DNA of 64,000 nucleotides, from the NCBI GenBank assembly GCA_017308515.1, contig JAFKEN010000007.1:385323-449322 (forward strand), written 5' to 3'. Below are positions 27,899 to 37,513 of the stretch, piece by piece (the first letter of the stretch is position 1; each line of letters opens with the position of its first letter). Made by a program: the position numbers and the translations under genes. Origin of the DNA: Actinomycetales bacterium (GTDB lineage Bacteria > Actinomycetota > Actinomycetes > Actinomycetales > Microbacteriaceae). The notes under the pieces were generated by a model. It was not told where the DNA came from, made no database searches, and saw only the letters and a program-made list of their open reading frames with translations.

Positions 27899-29089
27899 AT
27901 GCGGCGAATCCCGCTTCTCTCGCTCGCGGTGCTCGGCACCGCCGCGCTCGCCCTCACGGCGTGCGCGCCCACCACGACCGACGGCGGAGGCGGAGGCGGC
28001 GACGCCACCCCGGTCGCCGTCTCGATGATCTACTCCGAGTCGGGGCCGCTCGCGGCCTACGGCGCCGCCTACCGCGCCGGCTTCGAGGCCGGTCTCGACT
28101 ACGCCACCGACGGCACCGACACCGCCGGCGGGCACCCGCTCGAGATCACCTGGTCCGACGACGCGGGCGACGCCGACAAGGCCGTCGGGCTCGCGAAGGA
28201 CGCGATCGGATCCGGCAGCCAGATCATCGCCGGCACCGTCTCCTCCGGCATCGCCCTGCAGCTGGCCGAGCAGGCCGCGCAGAACAAGATCCTCTACATC
28301 TCGGGCCCCGCCGCCGCGGACGCGATCACGGGCGTCAACCAGTACACCTTCCGCTCCGGCCGCCAGACCTACCAGGACGTCGCGACCGCGGGCACCTTCG
28401 TGGGCGACCCGGCCGGCAAGAGTGTGCTGGTCTTCGCGCAGGACACCGCCTTCGGCCAGGGCAACGCCGCGGCCGTCGAGGCCGTGCTCGGCGGTGCGGG
28501 CGCGACGGTGTCGAGCGTGCTCGTGCCCGAGGACGCGACCGAGTTCACGCCCTTCGCCCAGCAGGTGATCGACGCGCAGCCCGACCTGGTGTTCGTCGCC
28601 TGGGCCGGCGCCACCTCCGGCGCCATGTGGCAGGCGCTCAGCCAGCAGGGCGTCTTCGACGCCGCCCCGGTCGTGACCGGCCTCGGCGACGTCTCGACCT
28701 ATGGCGCCTACGGCGAGGCGAGCGGCGACATCTCGTTCCTCTCGCACTACTTCGCCGGCGCGACCGACAACGCCGTGAACCAGGCGATGATCGACAGCCT
28801 CGACGCGGCCGGGGCGACCCCCGACCTGTTCTCGCCCGACGGCTTCAACGCCGCGCTCATGATCGTGCACGCGGTCGAGGAGGCCGCGGGCGACGTGGAC
28901 GGCATGATCGCGGCGCTCGAGGGCTGGACCTTCGACGGGCCGAAGGGCTCGATGACGATCCGCGCCGAGGACCACGCGCTGCTGCAGCCGATGTTCCAGG
29001 CGAAGCTCGTCGCCGACGGCGACAGCTGGACCCCGGAGCTGGTGGAGACCGTCGACGCCGACACCGTCGCGCCGCCGGTCGCCGGCTGA
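27899..29089 (+). CDS. Branched-chain-type ABC transporter substrate-binding lipoprotein
   Basis: Periplasmic-binding-protein type I (LivJ/K-like) of 396 aa, first gene of the operon. The signal peptide ends in lipobox LTAC (C22). The mature part begins PVAVSMIYSESGPLAAYGAA and has DSLDAAGATPDLF and other family features. These proteins bind amino acids, amides, urea or small carboxylic acids, so the ligand cannot be read from the family. ATG at 27899 follows AGGAAAGG. Sixteen bases separate it from livG. Together with downstream CoA ligase, SDR and hydrolases, a carboxylate or ester is more likely than a branched-chain amino acid. Confidence 0.92.
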   Translation: MRRIPLLSLAVLGTAALALTACAPTTTDGGGGGGDATPVAVSMIYSESGPLAAYGAAYRAGFEAGLDYATDGTDTAGGHPLEITWSDDAGDADKAVGLAKDAIGSGSQIIAGTVSSGIALQLAEQAAQNKILYISGPAAADAITGVNQYTFRSGRQTYQDVATAGTFVGDPAGKSVLVFAQDTAFGQGNAAAVEAVLGGAGATVSSVLVPEDATEFTPFAQQVIDAQPDLVFVAWAGATSGAMWQALSQQGVFDAAPVVTGLGDVSTYGAYGEASGDISFLSHYFAGATDNAVNQAMIDSLDAAGATPDLFSPDGFNAALMIVHAVEEAAGDVDGMIAALEGWTFDGPKGSMTIRAEDHALLQPMFQAKLVADGDSWTPELVETVDADTVAPPVAG

Positions 29090-29105
29090 CCCGGAGCGGC
29101 ACGGC

Positions 29106-29864
29106 ATGACCGACCGGCCCGTGCTCGCCGTCGCGGGGCTCGACCTCGCGATCGGCGGAGCGCACATCATCGACGACGTCACCCTCGAGGTGGCCGAGGG
29201 CGAGATGATCGGCGTGATCGGCCCCAACGGGGCCGGCAAGACGACCCTCTTCAACCTCATCAGCGGGCTCGTGCGCCCCACCGGCGGGCGCGTGCTGCTC
29301 GCGGGGGAGGACGTCACGGGGTCGAGCGTCGACGCGCGAGCACGGGCCGGCATCGGTCGCACCTTCCAGACCTCGAGCCTGTTCGCCGGGCTCACGGTGC
29401 GCGAGAACGCGCGCCTGGCCGCGCAGGCGGCGCTCGGCGGCGGCGCGAGCCTGCTGCGCCGGCCCCGACGCGGCGACGTCGCCGACCGGGTCGCGAGCGA
29501 GCGGCTCGAGCAGGTGGGCCTGGCCGCCCGCGCCGAGACCTTCGCGGGCGGCCTCTCCCACGGCGACAAGCGCAAGCTCGAGATCGCGATGCTGCTCGCG
29601 GCGGATCCGCGGGTGATCCTGCTCGACGAGCCGATGGCGGGGGTCGGCTCGGCTGACGTGCCGGGGCTCGTCGAGGTGATCCGCACCGTCCACCGCGAGC
29701 ACGGCCGCACCGTGCTCATGGTGGAGCACCACATGGACGTCGTGCTTGGCCTGGTCGACCGCGTCGCGGTCATGCACCACGGCAGCCTGCTCGCCCTCGA
29801 CACCCCGGAGAAGGTCATGGCCGACCCCACTGTGCAGAGCGCCTACCTCGGAGCCCCGCTGTGA
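29106..29864 (+). CDS. livG: Branched-chain-type ABC transporter ATPase LivG
   Basis: ATPase subunit, LivG type, 252 aa. Walker A GPNGAGKT at 39-46; Q-loop TFQTSSLF; signature variant LSHGDKRKLEIA instead of LSGGQ, as is usual for LivG; Walker B ILLDEPMAGVG; the switch His lies in MVEHHMDVV. Its last four bases overlap the GTG of livF, the first of eight such junctions in a row. Confidence 0.93.
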   Translation: MTDRPVLAVAGLDLAIGGAHIIDDVTLEVAEGEMIGVIGPNGAGKTTLFNLISGLVRPTGGRVLLAGEDVTGSSVDARARAGIGRTFQTSSLFAGLTVRENARLAAQAALGGGASLLRRPRRGDVADRVASERLEQVGLAARAETFAGGLSHGDKRKLEIAMLLAADPRVILLDEPMAGVGSADVPGLVEVIRTVHREHGRTVLMVEHHMDVVLGLVDRVAVMHHGSLLALDTPEKVMADPTVQSAYLGAPL

Positions 29865-30586
29865 CCGCCGACACCCCCATCCCCGTGCTGCGCGTGCGGC
29901 ACCTGCGCGCCTGGATCGGCGCCCAGCAGGTCGTCGAGGACGTCTCGCTCGAGGTGCGCCCCGGCCGCGTCACCGCCCTGCTCGGGCGCAACGGCGCCGG
30001 CAAGACCTCGACGATCAAGGCGATCCTCGGGCTCGTCGACCGCCGCGGCGAGGTCGAGCTCGACGGCACCCGGATCGAGAGGATGCCGACCCACCGGATC
30101 GTGCAGCGCGGCGTCGGCTACGTGCCCGAGGATCGCGAGGTCTTCGCGAGCCTGAGCGTCGCGGAGAACCTGCGGCTCGCCGAGCGCGACGCCCGGCCGC
30201 GGCGCGAGCTCGTCGCCGAGCTCTTCCCCGACATCGCGGCGCGCGCGGCGCAGCCGGCGGGCACCCTCTCGGGCGGCCAGCAGCAGATGGTCTCGCTCGC
30301 GCGGGCGCTGCTCAACGACAACCGCATCCTGCTCGTCGACGAGCCGACGAAGGGTCTCGCGCCGAAGATCGTCACCGAGGTGGCGGCCGCGCTCGAGCGC
30401 GCCGCCGAGGTGGTGCCGATCCTGCTCGTCGAGCAGAACCTCGAGGTGGCCCGCCGCCTCGCGGCCGACGTCGTCGTCATCGAGAGCGGCCGCGTCGCGC
30501 ACGCCGGCCCCGCCGAGGAGCTGTTCGCCGACGAGGAGCGCGTGCTGCGGCTGCTCGGCGTGCACGGATCGGCGGATGCCGCATGA
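29861..30586 (+). CDS. livF: Branched-chain-type ABC transporter ATPase LivF
   Basis: Second ATPase subunit, LivF type, 241 aa. Walker A GRNGAGKT at 42-49, signature LSGGQQQMVSLARALL, Walker B LLVDEPTKGLAP, switch region LLVEQNLEVA. The GTG start at 29861 overlaps the livG stop (GTGA) and the gene end overlaps livH by four bases. Confidence 0.93.
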   Translation: MTADTPIPVLRVRHLRAWIGAQQVVEDVSLEVRPGRVTALLGRNGAGKTSTIKAILGLVDRRGEVELDGTRIERMPTHRIVQRGVGYVPEDREVFASLSVAENLRLAERDARPRRELVAELFPDIAARAAQPAGTLSGGQQQMVSLARALLNDNRILLVDEPTKGLAPKIVTEVAAALERAAEVVPILLVEQNLEVARRLAADVVVIESGRVAHAGPAEELFADEERVLRLLGVHGSADAA

Positions 30587-31458
30587 GCACCGTCGTCCTC
30601 CTGCTGATCACGGGGCTCGGCCTCGGGGCTCTCTACTTCCTCGTCGCCTCGGGCCTGTCGCTCATCTACGGCCTCATGGGCGTGCTCAACTTCGCGCACG
30701 GCTCGTTCCTCACGATCGGCGCCTTCGCCGGGTACGAGCTCTCCCGCCGGCTCGGGGCCGAGTCGATCGGCGTCTTCGTGCTCGCGCTGCTGCTGGGCGC
30801 CCTGGTCGGCGCGGTCGTCGCCGCGCTCACCGAGCTGCTGCTGATCCGCCGGCTCTACGAGCGGCACATCGAGCAGGTGCTCGTGACGGTCGGCCTCGCG
30901 CTCGCGAGCGTGGCGCTCTTCGACGGCATCTGGGGCACCGACCCGATCTACCTCGCCGGCCCGCCGTGGTTCGATCAGACCACCGAGATCCTCGGGGCGC
31001 GGGTGCCCAACGACCGCTTCGTGCTGATCCTCGTCGCGGTGCTCGTGCTGCTCGCGATCGTCGGCTTCCTGCGCTTCACGCGCTACGGCCTCATCGTGCG
31101 CGCGGGGGTGGAGAACCGCTCGATGGTCACGGCGCTCGGCATCGACGTGCGGCGCGCGTTCACCGTGGTCTTCGCGATCGGCGGGGCCGCGGCCGGGATG
31201 GGCGGCGTGCTCGCCTCGCAGTACTTCGGCTACGTCGCCCCGACCCTCGGCGCCTCGGTGCTCATCTTCGCCTTCATCGTCACCGTCATCGGCGGCCTGG
31301 GATCCCTCCCCGGCGCCGCGATCGCCTCCGTCGTGGTCGCGGTGCTGCAGCAGTTCGCCAACTTCTACGCGGGCGGAACGGGCGACCTCGTCGTCGTGCT
31401 GCTGCTCGCGCTCGTGCTGCTCGTGCGCCCGCGCGGGCTCCTCGGGAGGCGCGCATGA
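30583..31458 (+). CDS. livH: Branched-chain-type ABC transporter permease LivH
   Basis: Permease of 291 aa with about eight membrane segments. The family motif GLSLIYGLMGVLNFAHGSFL is at about 22-41, with the cytoplasmic coupling region RAGVENRSMVTALGID. ATG at 30583 overlaps the livF stop by four bases; the frame is open upstream inside livF but unused. Confidence 0.92.
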   Translation: MSTVVLLLITGLGLGALYFLVASGLSLIYGLMGVLNFAHGSFLTIGAFAGYELSRRLGAESIGVFVLALLLGALVGAVVAALTELLLIRRLYERHIEQVLVTVGLALASVALFDGIWGTDPIYLAGPPWFDQTTEILGARVPNDRFVLILVAVLVLLAIVGFLRFTRYGLIVRAGVENRSMVTALGIDVRRAFTVVFAIGGAAAGMGGVLASQYFGYVAPTLGASVLIFAFIVTVIGGLGSLPGAAIASVVVAVLQQFANFYAGGTGDLVVVLLLALVLLVRPRGLLGRRA

Positions 31459-32564
31459 GCACCGCATCCGCCCCGCGCCCCGCGCGTCTTGCGCGCCTCC
31501 GGGCCTTCCTCGCCCGCCCGGTCGTGCGCCGTGTCGCGGCCGTGCTGCTCGTCGTGCTGCTGGCCGTGCTGCCGCTGCTGAACCTCACGATCCCCGGCGT
31601 GCTGCCGGGCCCGACCTACACGCCGGGCACGCTGCAGCTGCTCGCGCTCGGGCTGCTGTTCGCCGCGCTCGCGCTCAGCTACCACGTGCTCTTCGGCGCG
31701 ACCGGGCTGCTCTCGTTCGGGCACGCGCTCTACTTCGCCATCGGCGCCTACGGCCTGGGCATCGTGCTGGAGAGCACCGAGCTGCCGCTCGTGCCCGCGA
31801 TCGGGGTCGTGCTCGTCGCGGCGCTCGTCATCGCGGCGGCGCTCGGCGCGATCAGCCTCCGGGTGACGGGCATCTCCTTCGCGATGGTGACGCTCGCCTT
31901 CGCCCAGGCGGGGTCGGTGCTCATCCGGCGCAGCCCCGCCGTGACCGGCGGCGACGAGGGGCTGCCGCTCGCGGTCGAGCACATCCCCGGGTTCTTCGTC
32001 GGCGTGCTCAACACCCGCAACCTCTACTGGCTCGCGCTCGCGGTCGCCGTCGTGGTCTTCCTGCTCGTCGGCTGGTTCGAGCGCTCGCGGGCCGGGCACG
32101 TCGCCCACGCCGTGCGCGAGAACGAGACCCGCGTGCGGGTGCTGGGCATGCGGCCCTTCACGGTCAAGCTCATCGCCTTCGTCGTCGGCTCGGTGCTCGC
32201 CGCGCTCGTCGGCACCGCCTACCTGCTGCTGCAGAGCGGGGTCAACCCGCGGGCCGCGTCGAGCGACTTCACCCTGACGATCCTCGTCATCGTGGTGCTC
32301 GGCGGGGTCGGCTCGCGGTGGGGCGCCGTCATCGGCGGGATCGTCTACACCCTGCTCGATCAGCGCCTCACGGCGCTCGCGAGCTCCGACGCGATCGACG
32401 CCCTGCCCGACGTGCTGCGGGTGCCGCTGTCGGAGCCGCTGTTCCTGCTGGGGACGCTGTTCATCCTCGTCGTGCTCTTCCTGCCCGGCGGTATCGTCGG
32501 CCTCACCCGGCGCGGTCGCCGTGCCGAGAGCGCCGCCCGCGACGAGCTGGAGGAGGTCGCATGA
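31455..32564 (+). CDS. livM: Branched-chain-type ABC transporter permease LivM
   Basis: Second permease, 369 aa, about nine membrane segments after a basic N-terminal tail of roughly 30 residues. Motifs include GATGLLSFGHALYFAIGAY and the coupling loop AVRENETRVRVLGM. ATG at 31455 overlaps livH by four bases (ATGA), and the end overlaps the acyl-CoA synthetase gene likewise, tying transport and metabolism together in one translational chain. Confidence 0.92.
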   Translation: MSTASAPRPARLARLRAFLARPVVRRVAAVLLVVLLAVLPLLNLTIPGVLPGPTYTPGTLQLLALGLLFAALALSYHVLFGATGLLSFGHALYFAIGAYGLGIVLESTELPLVPAIGVVLVAALVIAAALGAISLRVTGISFAMVTLAFAQAGSVLIRRSPAVTGGDEGLPLAVEHIPGFFVGVLNTRNLYWLALAVAVVVFLLVGWFERSRAGHVAHAVRENETRVRVLGMRPFTVKLIAFVVGSVLAALVGTAYLLLQSGVNPRAASSDFTLTILVIVVLGGVGSRWGAVIGGIVYTLLDQRLTALASSDAIDALPDVLRVPLSEPLFLLGTLFILVVLFLPGGIVGLTRRGRRAESAARDELEEVA

Positions 32565-34105
32565 GCGGCGCGGACGGACTGCACACCCTCGGCCGCTGGA
32601 CGAGCGACCGGGCGACCGCGACCCCCGAGCGCGTCGCGATCGACGACCGCGGCGTCGAGCTGAGCTACGCGGAGCTCGACCGCCGGGCCGAGGCGCTCGC
32701 CGCCCTGCTGCGCCGCACCGGCTACGGCGTCGGCGACCGGATCGCGACCCTGAGCGGCAACGCGAGCGACCACGTCGTGCTCTTCTTCGCGTGCGCGAAG
32801 GCCGGGCTCGTGCTCGTGCCGCTCTCCTGGCGGCTCGCGCCGCGCGAGCTCGCGCAGCAGCTCGAGCTGGCCGATCCCGCGCTGCTCGTCGTGGAGGACG
32901 AGTTCCAGGCGCTCGCGACGGCCGCGCTCGAGCCGCTGCTGGATCCCGCCCCGCTCGCCTCGCTCGGCGCCCGCGGCGTCGAACTCGACCCACCCGCGCC
33001 CCGCCGACGTGACGGCGAGGACGCCGTGCACCGCGCGGTACGGGACGACGACGCCCTGCTGCTCATCTTCACCTCGGGCACGATCGAGGCGCCGAAGGGC
33101 GCGATCCTCACCCACGCGAACTGCTTCTGGACGAACCTGTCGCTCTCGCGCACCGCCGAGATCACGAGCTCCGACGTCGTGCTCGCCTTCATGCCGCAGT
33201 ACCACGTGGGCGGCTGGAACGTGCAGCCCCTGCTCGCGTGGTGGACCGGCGCGACCGTCGTGCTCGAGCGCACCTTCGACGCCGGCCGCACCCTGCACCT
33301 CATCGCCGACCGCGGCATCACGACGATGATGGGCGTGCCGACGAACTACCTGTTCCTCGCCGAGCACCCGGACTTCGCCGCGACCGACCTGTCGAGCCTG
33401 CGGCACGCGATCGTCGGCGGCGCCCCGATGCCGGCGCCGCTGCTGCGCACCTGGCACGCCCGCGGCGTCGCGCTCACCCAGGGTTACGGGCTCACCGAGG
33501 CCGCCCCGAACGTGCTGTGCTTGCCCGACGAGGACGCCCGCACGCGGGTGGGCTCGGCCGGCAAGCCCTACCCGCACGTCGAGGTCGCCGTCGTCGACCC
33601 GGTCACCGGCGAGCTGCGCGAGGGTGCGGCCGAGGGCGAGCTCGTGGTGCGCGGTCCGGGGGTGTTCGCGGGCTACTTCCGCGCCCCCGAGCAGACCGCG
33701 CTCGCGCTGCGCGGCGGCTGGCTGCACACCGGCGACCTCGTGCGTCGCGACGAGGACGGCTACTTCACGATCGTCGACCGCATCAAGGACATCTACCTCT
33801 CCGGCGGCGAGAGCGTCGCCCCGGCGGAGGTCGAGGCGGTGCTGTTCGGGCATCCGGGCGTCGCCGACGCGGCCGTCGTCGGCATCCCCGACGAGCGCTG
33901 GGGCGAGGTGGGCGTCGCCTTCGTCGTCGCCCGGCGGGGCGTCGCGGTCGACGAGCACGAGCTGCTCGAGTTCTGCGCGGCGCGCATCGCGCGCTTCAAG
34001 GTGCCCAAGTCGGTCGAGTTCGTCGCGGCGATCCCGCGCTCCAGCTCGAACAAGGTGCTGCGCCGCCGGCTGCTCGAGCAGCGCGCCGGGGCGGTGACCC
34101 GATGA
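32561..34105 (+). CDS. AMP-forming acyl-CoA synthetase
   Basis: ANL-superfamily ligase, 514 aa, activating a carboxylic acid to its CoA thioester with ATP. The AMP-binding P-loop is TSGTIEAPKGAILTH from T171; a later motif is QGYGLTEAAPN; GWLHTGDLVRRDEDGYFTIV and DRIKDIYLSGGE form the hinge, and the C-terminal catalytic Lys is in SSNKVLRR. Length and motifs match fatty-acyl/cyclohexanecarboxyl-CoA ligase types. ATG at 32561 overlaps livM by four bases. Being directly behind the importer, it probably activates the imported acid or a hydrolysis product of it. Confidence 0.92.
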   Translation: MSGADGLHTLGRWTSDRATATPERVAIDDRGVELSYAELDRRAEALAALLRRTGYGVGDRIATLSGNASDHVVLFFACAKAGLVLVPLSWRLAPRELAQQLELADPALLVVEDEFQALATAALEPLLDPAPLASLGARGVELDPPAPRRRDGEDAVHRAVRDDDALLLIFTSGTIEAPKGAILTHANCFWTNLSLSRTAEITSSDVVLAFMPQYHVGGWNVQPLLAWWTGATVVLERTFDAGRTLHLIADRGITTMMGVPTNYLFLAEHPDFAATDLSSLRHAIVGGAPMPAPLLRTWHARGVALTQGYGLTEAAPNVLCLPDEDARTRVGSAGKPYPHVEVAVVDPVTGELREGAAEGELVVRGPGVFAGYFRAPEQTALALRGGWLHTGDLVRRDEDGYFTIVDRIKDIYLSGGESVAPAEVEAVLFGHPGVADAAVVGIPDERWGEVGVAFVVARRGVAVDEHELLEFCAARIARFKVPKSVEFVAAIPRSSSNKVLRRRLLEQRAGAVTR

Positions 34106-34818
34106 CCGACGTCGACCGCGCCCCGCGCACCGCGCGCGGCACCCGCACCCGGCAGGCCCTGCTCGACGCGGCCGAGCAGGTCTTCGCCGAGCTCGGCTAC
34201 ACCGAGTCGTCGATCGTGCGGATCACCGAGGGCGCCGGCGTCGGCCAGGGCACCTTCTACCTCTACTTCGGCAGCAAGCTCGAGATCTTCGAGGAGCTCG
34301 TCGACGACCTCAACCGCCGGGTGCGGCACGCCATGAGCGAGCACACCGCACGCGCCGCCGACCGCCTCGAGCGCGAGCGCGCCGGCTTCCGCGGCTTCTT
34401 CGAGTTCACGGCGCAGCACCCCGCCCTCTACCGGATCGTGCGGGAGGCCGAATGGGTCTCGCCGCGCTCGCTGCGGCTGCACTATTCGCGCATCGTCGAG
34501 GGCTACATCGAGGGTCTCCGCGGGGCGCAGGCGGAGGGCGAGATCGGCGATCTCGACCCCACCGTCGCGGCCTGGGCGCTCATGGGCATCGGCGAGATGA
34601 TCGGCATGCGCTGGGTGCTGTGGGGCTCCGAGGGGTCCGGCTCGGCCGGGAGCGACGCGCCGGAGGGCGGGGCCGACCCGGCCCGCGCCGGCGCCGCGGC
34701 CGATCCGCTCGCGAGCGGCACCTCGGCCGTGCCCGAGGAGGTCTTCGAGCAGATGATGCGCTTCATCGAGCGCGCACTCGACGCGGGGCGCCGACCCCGC
34801 ACGGAGGGGGAGTCATGA
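34102..34818 (+). CDS. TetR-family transcriptional regulator
   Basis: 238-aa TetR repressor. The helix-turn-helix region is at about 12-60: TRQALLDAAEQVFAELGYTE then GAGVGQGTFYLYFGSKLEIF. The ligand domain follows, with a low-complexity Gly/Ala/Ser-rich loop at about 173-205. It is encoded inside the operon, overlapping both neighbours by four bases, so it should act as autorepressor, probably at the palindromes 27806-27827 and with a CoA ester or acid from the pathway as inducer (inference). Confidence 0.93.
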   Translation: MTDVDRAPRTARGTRTRQALLDAAEQVFAELGYTESSIVRITEGAGVGQGTFYLYFGSKLEIFEELVDDLNRRVRHAMSEHTARAADRLERERAGFRGFFEFTAQHPALYRIVREAEWVSPRSLRLHYSRIVEGYIEGLRGAQAEGEIGDLDPTVAAWALMGIGEMIGMRWVLWGSEGSGSAGSDAPEGGADPARAGAAADPLASGTSAVPEEVFEQMMRFIERALDAGRRPRTEGES

Positions 34819-35564
34819 CCGGGGATCTGAGCGGTCGACGCGCGCTCGTCACGGGCGCCGCGAGCGGCATCGGGCGCGCCTGCGCGCAGGCGCTCGCCGC
34901 GCGCGGGGCGAGGGTCGTCATCGCCGACCTCGACGGCGCCGCGGCGGCCGAGGTCGCCGACGCCCTCGGGGGCGAGAGCTGGCAGGTCGACCTCAGCGAC
35001 CTCGACGCGCTCGCGGGGGTCGAGATCGAGGCCGACATCGTCGTCAACAACGCGGGGATCCAGACCGTCGCCCCGATCCCCGAGTTCGACCCGGCGCGGT
35101 TCCGTCTCATGCTCGACCTCATGGTCACGGCGCCGTTCCTGCTGGTGCGGGCCGCCCTGCCGGGGATGTACGCGAAGGGCTGGGGCCGCGTCGTCAACAT
35201 CAGCTCGGTGCACGGCCTGCGCGCGAGCGCCTACAAGTCGGCCTACGTGACCGCCAAGCACGCCCTCGAGGGGCTCAGCAAGGTGACCGCGCTCGAGGGC
35301 GCCGCGCACGGCGTCACGAGCAACTGCGTCAACCCCGGCTACGTGCGCACGCCGCTCGTGGAGAAGCAGATCGCCGACCAGGCGCGCGTGCACGGCATCC
35401 CCGAGTCGGAGGTCGTGGAGAAGGTCATGCTCACCGAGAGCGCCATCAAGCGGCTGCTCGAGCCGGAGGAGGTCGCCGACCTCGTGGCGTGGCTGTGCGG
35501 GCCGAGCTCGGGCATGGTGACCGGCACCTCCTACGTCATGGACGGCGGGTGGACGGCGCGATGA
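34815..35564 (+). CDS. SDR, 3-hydroxybutyrate dehydrogenase-like
   Basis: Short-chain dehydrogenase of 249 aa. TGAASGIG at 13-20 binds NAD, NNAG at 78-81, catalytic S131, Y144 and K148 (YVTAK). The C-terminal substrate part, CVNPGYVRTPLVEKQIADQA then HGIPESEVVEKVML and KRLLEPEEVADL, matches D-3-hydroxybutyrate dehydrogenases, so a short 3-hydroxy acid is the likely substrate. ATG at 34815 overlaps tetR by four bases. A related 3-hydroxyacyl substrate is possible. Confidence 0.9.
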   Translation: MTGDLSGRRALVTGAASGIGRACAQALAARGARVVIADLDGAAAAEVADALGGESWQVDLSDLDALAGVEIEADIVVNNAGIQTVAPIPEFDPARFRLMLDLMVTAPFLLVRAALPGMYAKGWGRVVNISSVHGLRASAYKSAYVTAKHALEGLSKVTALEGAAHGVTSNCVNPGYVRTPLVEKQIADQARVHGIPESEVVEKVMLTESAIKRLLEPEEVADLVAWLCGPSSGMVTGTSYVMDGGWTAR

Positions 35565-36448
35565 CGCTCACCGACCACGCCGTCGCGGTCGCGGGCGGCG
35601 AGCTCGCGGTCGCGGTGCTGGGGGAGCAGGATCCGGCCGCGCCGACGATCCTCGCGGTGCATGGCATCACCGCCTCCTCCCGCTCGTTCCTCGGCCTCGA
35701 GCGCGCCCTGTCGGGCGTACGCATCGTCGCCCCCGACCTGCGCGGCCGCGGGCGCAGCAACACCCTGCCGCCGCCCTACGGGCTGCGCCGGCACGCCGAG
35801 GATCTCGCGCGCGTGCTCGACGCCTTCGGCCTCGAGCGCGCCGTCGTCGCGGGCCACTCGATGGGGGCCTTCTGCGCGGTGCTGCTCGGCGCCGCCGAGC
35901 CGGACCGGGTCGCGGGGCTCGTCCTCGTCGACGGCGGTCTGCCGCTGCCGGCGCCGGAGGGCGGGCTCACCGAGGAGGCGCTGCAGGCGCTGCTCGGGCC
36001 CGCGGCCGACCGCCTCACGCGCGAATTCCCCGACCGGGAGGGCTACCGCGCGTTCTGGAGCGCGCACCCGGCCTTCGCGGCCGACTGGAATGCGGACGTC
36101 GAGGCCTACGTCGACTACGACCTGCAGGGCCGGGAGCCGCACCTGCGCCCGGCCGGCGTGCCCGAGGCGGTCGGCGCCGACCAGCGCGAGCTCTACGGAC
36201 CGGACTGGTACCTCGACGCGCTGCGCGCGCTGCGGATGCCGGTGACCGCCCTGCGCGCCCCCCGCGGTCTGCTCGACGACGCCCCGCTCTACCCGGCGGG
36301 CCGCATGGACTCCTTCGCGGCGCTCGTGCCGCAGCTCGAGGTCGTCGAGGTCGACGACGTCAACCACTACACGATCGCCATGGCCCCGCGCGGCGCCCGC
36401 CGCGTCGCCGAGGCGATCACCCGACAGATGCAGGAGGCATCCCGATGA
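35561..36448 (+). CDS. Alpha/beta hydrolase 1
   Basis: Alpha/beta-fold hydrolase, 295 aa. Oxyanion HG at 34-35, nucleophile elbow GHSMGA with S100, and a catalytic His in DVNHYTI near residue 267. No signal peptide, so cytoplasmic. The N-terminus HAVAVAGGELAVAVLGEQDP resembles esterases, C-C hydrolases and enol-lactonases. ATG at 35561 overlaps the SDR stop by four bases. It likely hydrolyses an ester or lactone related to the imported compound. Confidence 0.88.
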   Translation: MTLTDHAVAVAGGELAVAVLGEQDPAAPTILAVHGITASSRSFLGLERALSGVRIVAPDLRGRGRSNTLPPPYGLRRHAEDLARVLDAFGLERAVVAGHSMGAFCAVLLGAAEPDRVAGLVLVDGGLPLPAPEGGLTEEALQALLGPAADRLTREFPDREGYRAFWSAHPAFAADWNADVEAYVDYDLQGREPHLRPAGVPEAVGADQRELYGPDWYLDALRALRMPVTALRAPRGLLDDAPLYPAGRMDSFAALVPQLEVVEVDDVNHYTIAMAPRGARRVAEAITRQMQEASR

Positions 36449-37512
36449 CCGACACCCTCTTCGACGGCATCACCGCGCACCGGGTCACCACCCCGCGCCT
36501 CACGGCGGGCGTGCTCGAGCGACCCGCGGACGGCGAGCCCGCGACGACGCTCGTGCTCGTGCACGGCAACGTCTCCTCCTCGCTGTTCTTCCAGCCCACG
36601 ATGCTCGCGCTGCCCGCCCCGGTGCGCGCGATCGCGATCGACCTGCGGGGGTTCGGCGACTCCGAGACCCTCCCGGTCGACGCGACCCGCGGGCTGGCCG
36701 ACTTCGCCGACGACGTGTGGAGCGTGATCGACGAGCTCGGCCTCGGCGAGGTGCACCTGCTCGGCTGGAGCATGGGCGGCGGGGTCGTCATGCAGATGAT
36801 GCTCGACCGGCCGGGCGACGTGCTCTCCGCGACCCTCGAGGCGCCCGTGTCGCCCTACGGCTTCGGCGGCACCCACGGCGCCGACGGCGTGCGCAATGAC
36901 GAGGACGGCGCCGGCACCGGCGGCGGGGGCGCGAACCCCGACTTCGTGGCGCGTCTCGCCGCGGGCGACACGAGCGCCGAGGAGCAGACCTCGCCGCGCA
37001 CCGTCTACCGCACCGCCTACGTGACGAAGACCGGGGACCCGCACGAGGACGTCTGGGTCGCCTCGATGCTCACCACCCGCACGGGCGAGGACAACTACCC
37101 CGGCGACGCGGTGCCGAGCGAGAACTGGCCCGGATTCGCGGCCGGCACGCGCGGGGTGCTCAACACGATGGCGCCGCAGCACTTCCGCATCGCCGACGCG
37201 CTCGTCGCGCTCGAGCCCAAGCCGCCGATCCTCTGGATCCACGGCGACAAGGACGCGATCGTGGGCGACAACTCGTTCTTCGACCTCAACGTGCTGGGGG
37301 CCGCGGGGGTGATCCCCGGGTGGCCGGGCGCCGAGGTGGCGCCGCCGCAGCCGATGGTGACCCAGACCCGCGCGGTGCTCGAGCGCTACGCCGCGGCCGG
37401 CGGCGAGTACCGCGAGGTCGCGCTGCCCGAGGCGGGTCACGGCCCGCACCTCGACGAGCCGGAGCGCTTCGTCGCCGAGCTCGTGCAGCGGCTGGGCGTC
37501 CCCGCCTCCTGA
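36445..37512 (+). CDS. Alpha/beta hydrolase 2
   Basis: Second alpha/beta hydrolase, 355 aa, not a close copy of the first. Oxyanion HG at 40-41, nucleophile S109 in GWSMGGG, and C-terminal EAGHGPHLDEPERF with the catalytic His. A long lid with a Gly/Asp-rich tract (about 141-172) separates the halves. ATG at 36445 overlaps hydrolase 1 by four bases. It ends the operon: a hairpin follows two bases after the stop. Confidence 0.88.
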   Translation: MTDTLFDGITAHRVTTPRLTAGVLERPADGEPATTLVLVHGNVSSSLFFQPTMLALPAPVRAIAIDLRGFGDSETLPVDATRGLADFADDVWSVIDELGLGEVHLLGWSMGGGVVMQMMLDRPGDVLSATLEAPVSPYGFGGTHGADGVRNDEDGAGTGGGGANPDFVARLAAGDTSAEEQTSPRTVYRTAYVTKTGDPHEDVWVASMLTTRTGEDNYPGDAVPSENWPGFAAGTRGVLNTMAPQHFRIADALVALEPKPPILWIHGDKDAIVGDNSFFDLNVLGAAGVIPGWPGAEVAPPQPMVTQTRAVLERYAAAGGEYREVALPEAGHGPHLDEPERFVAELVQRLGVPAS

Positions 37513-37513
37513 G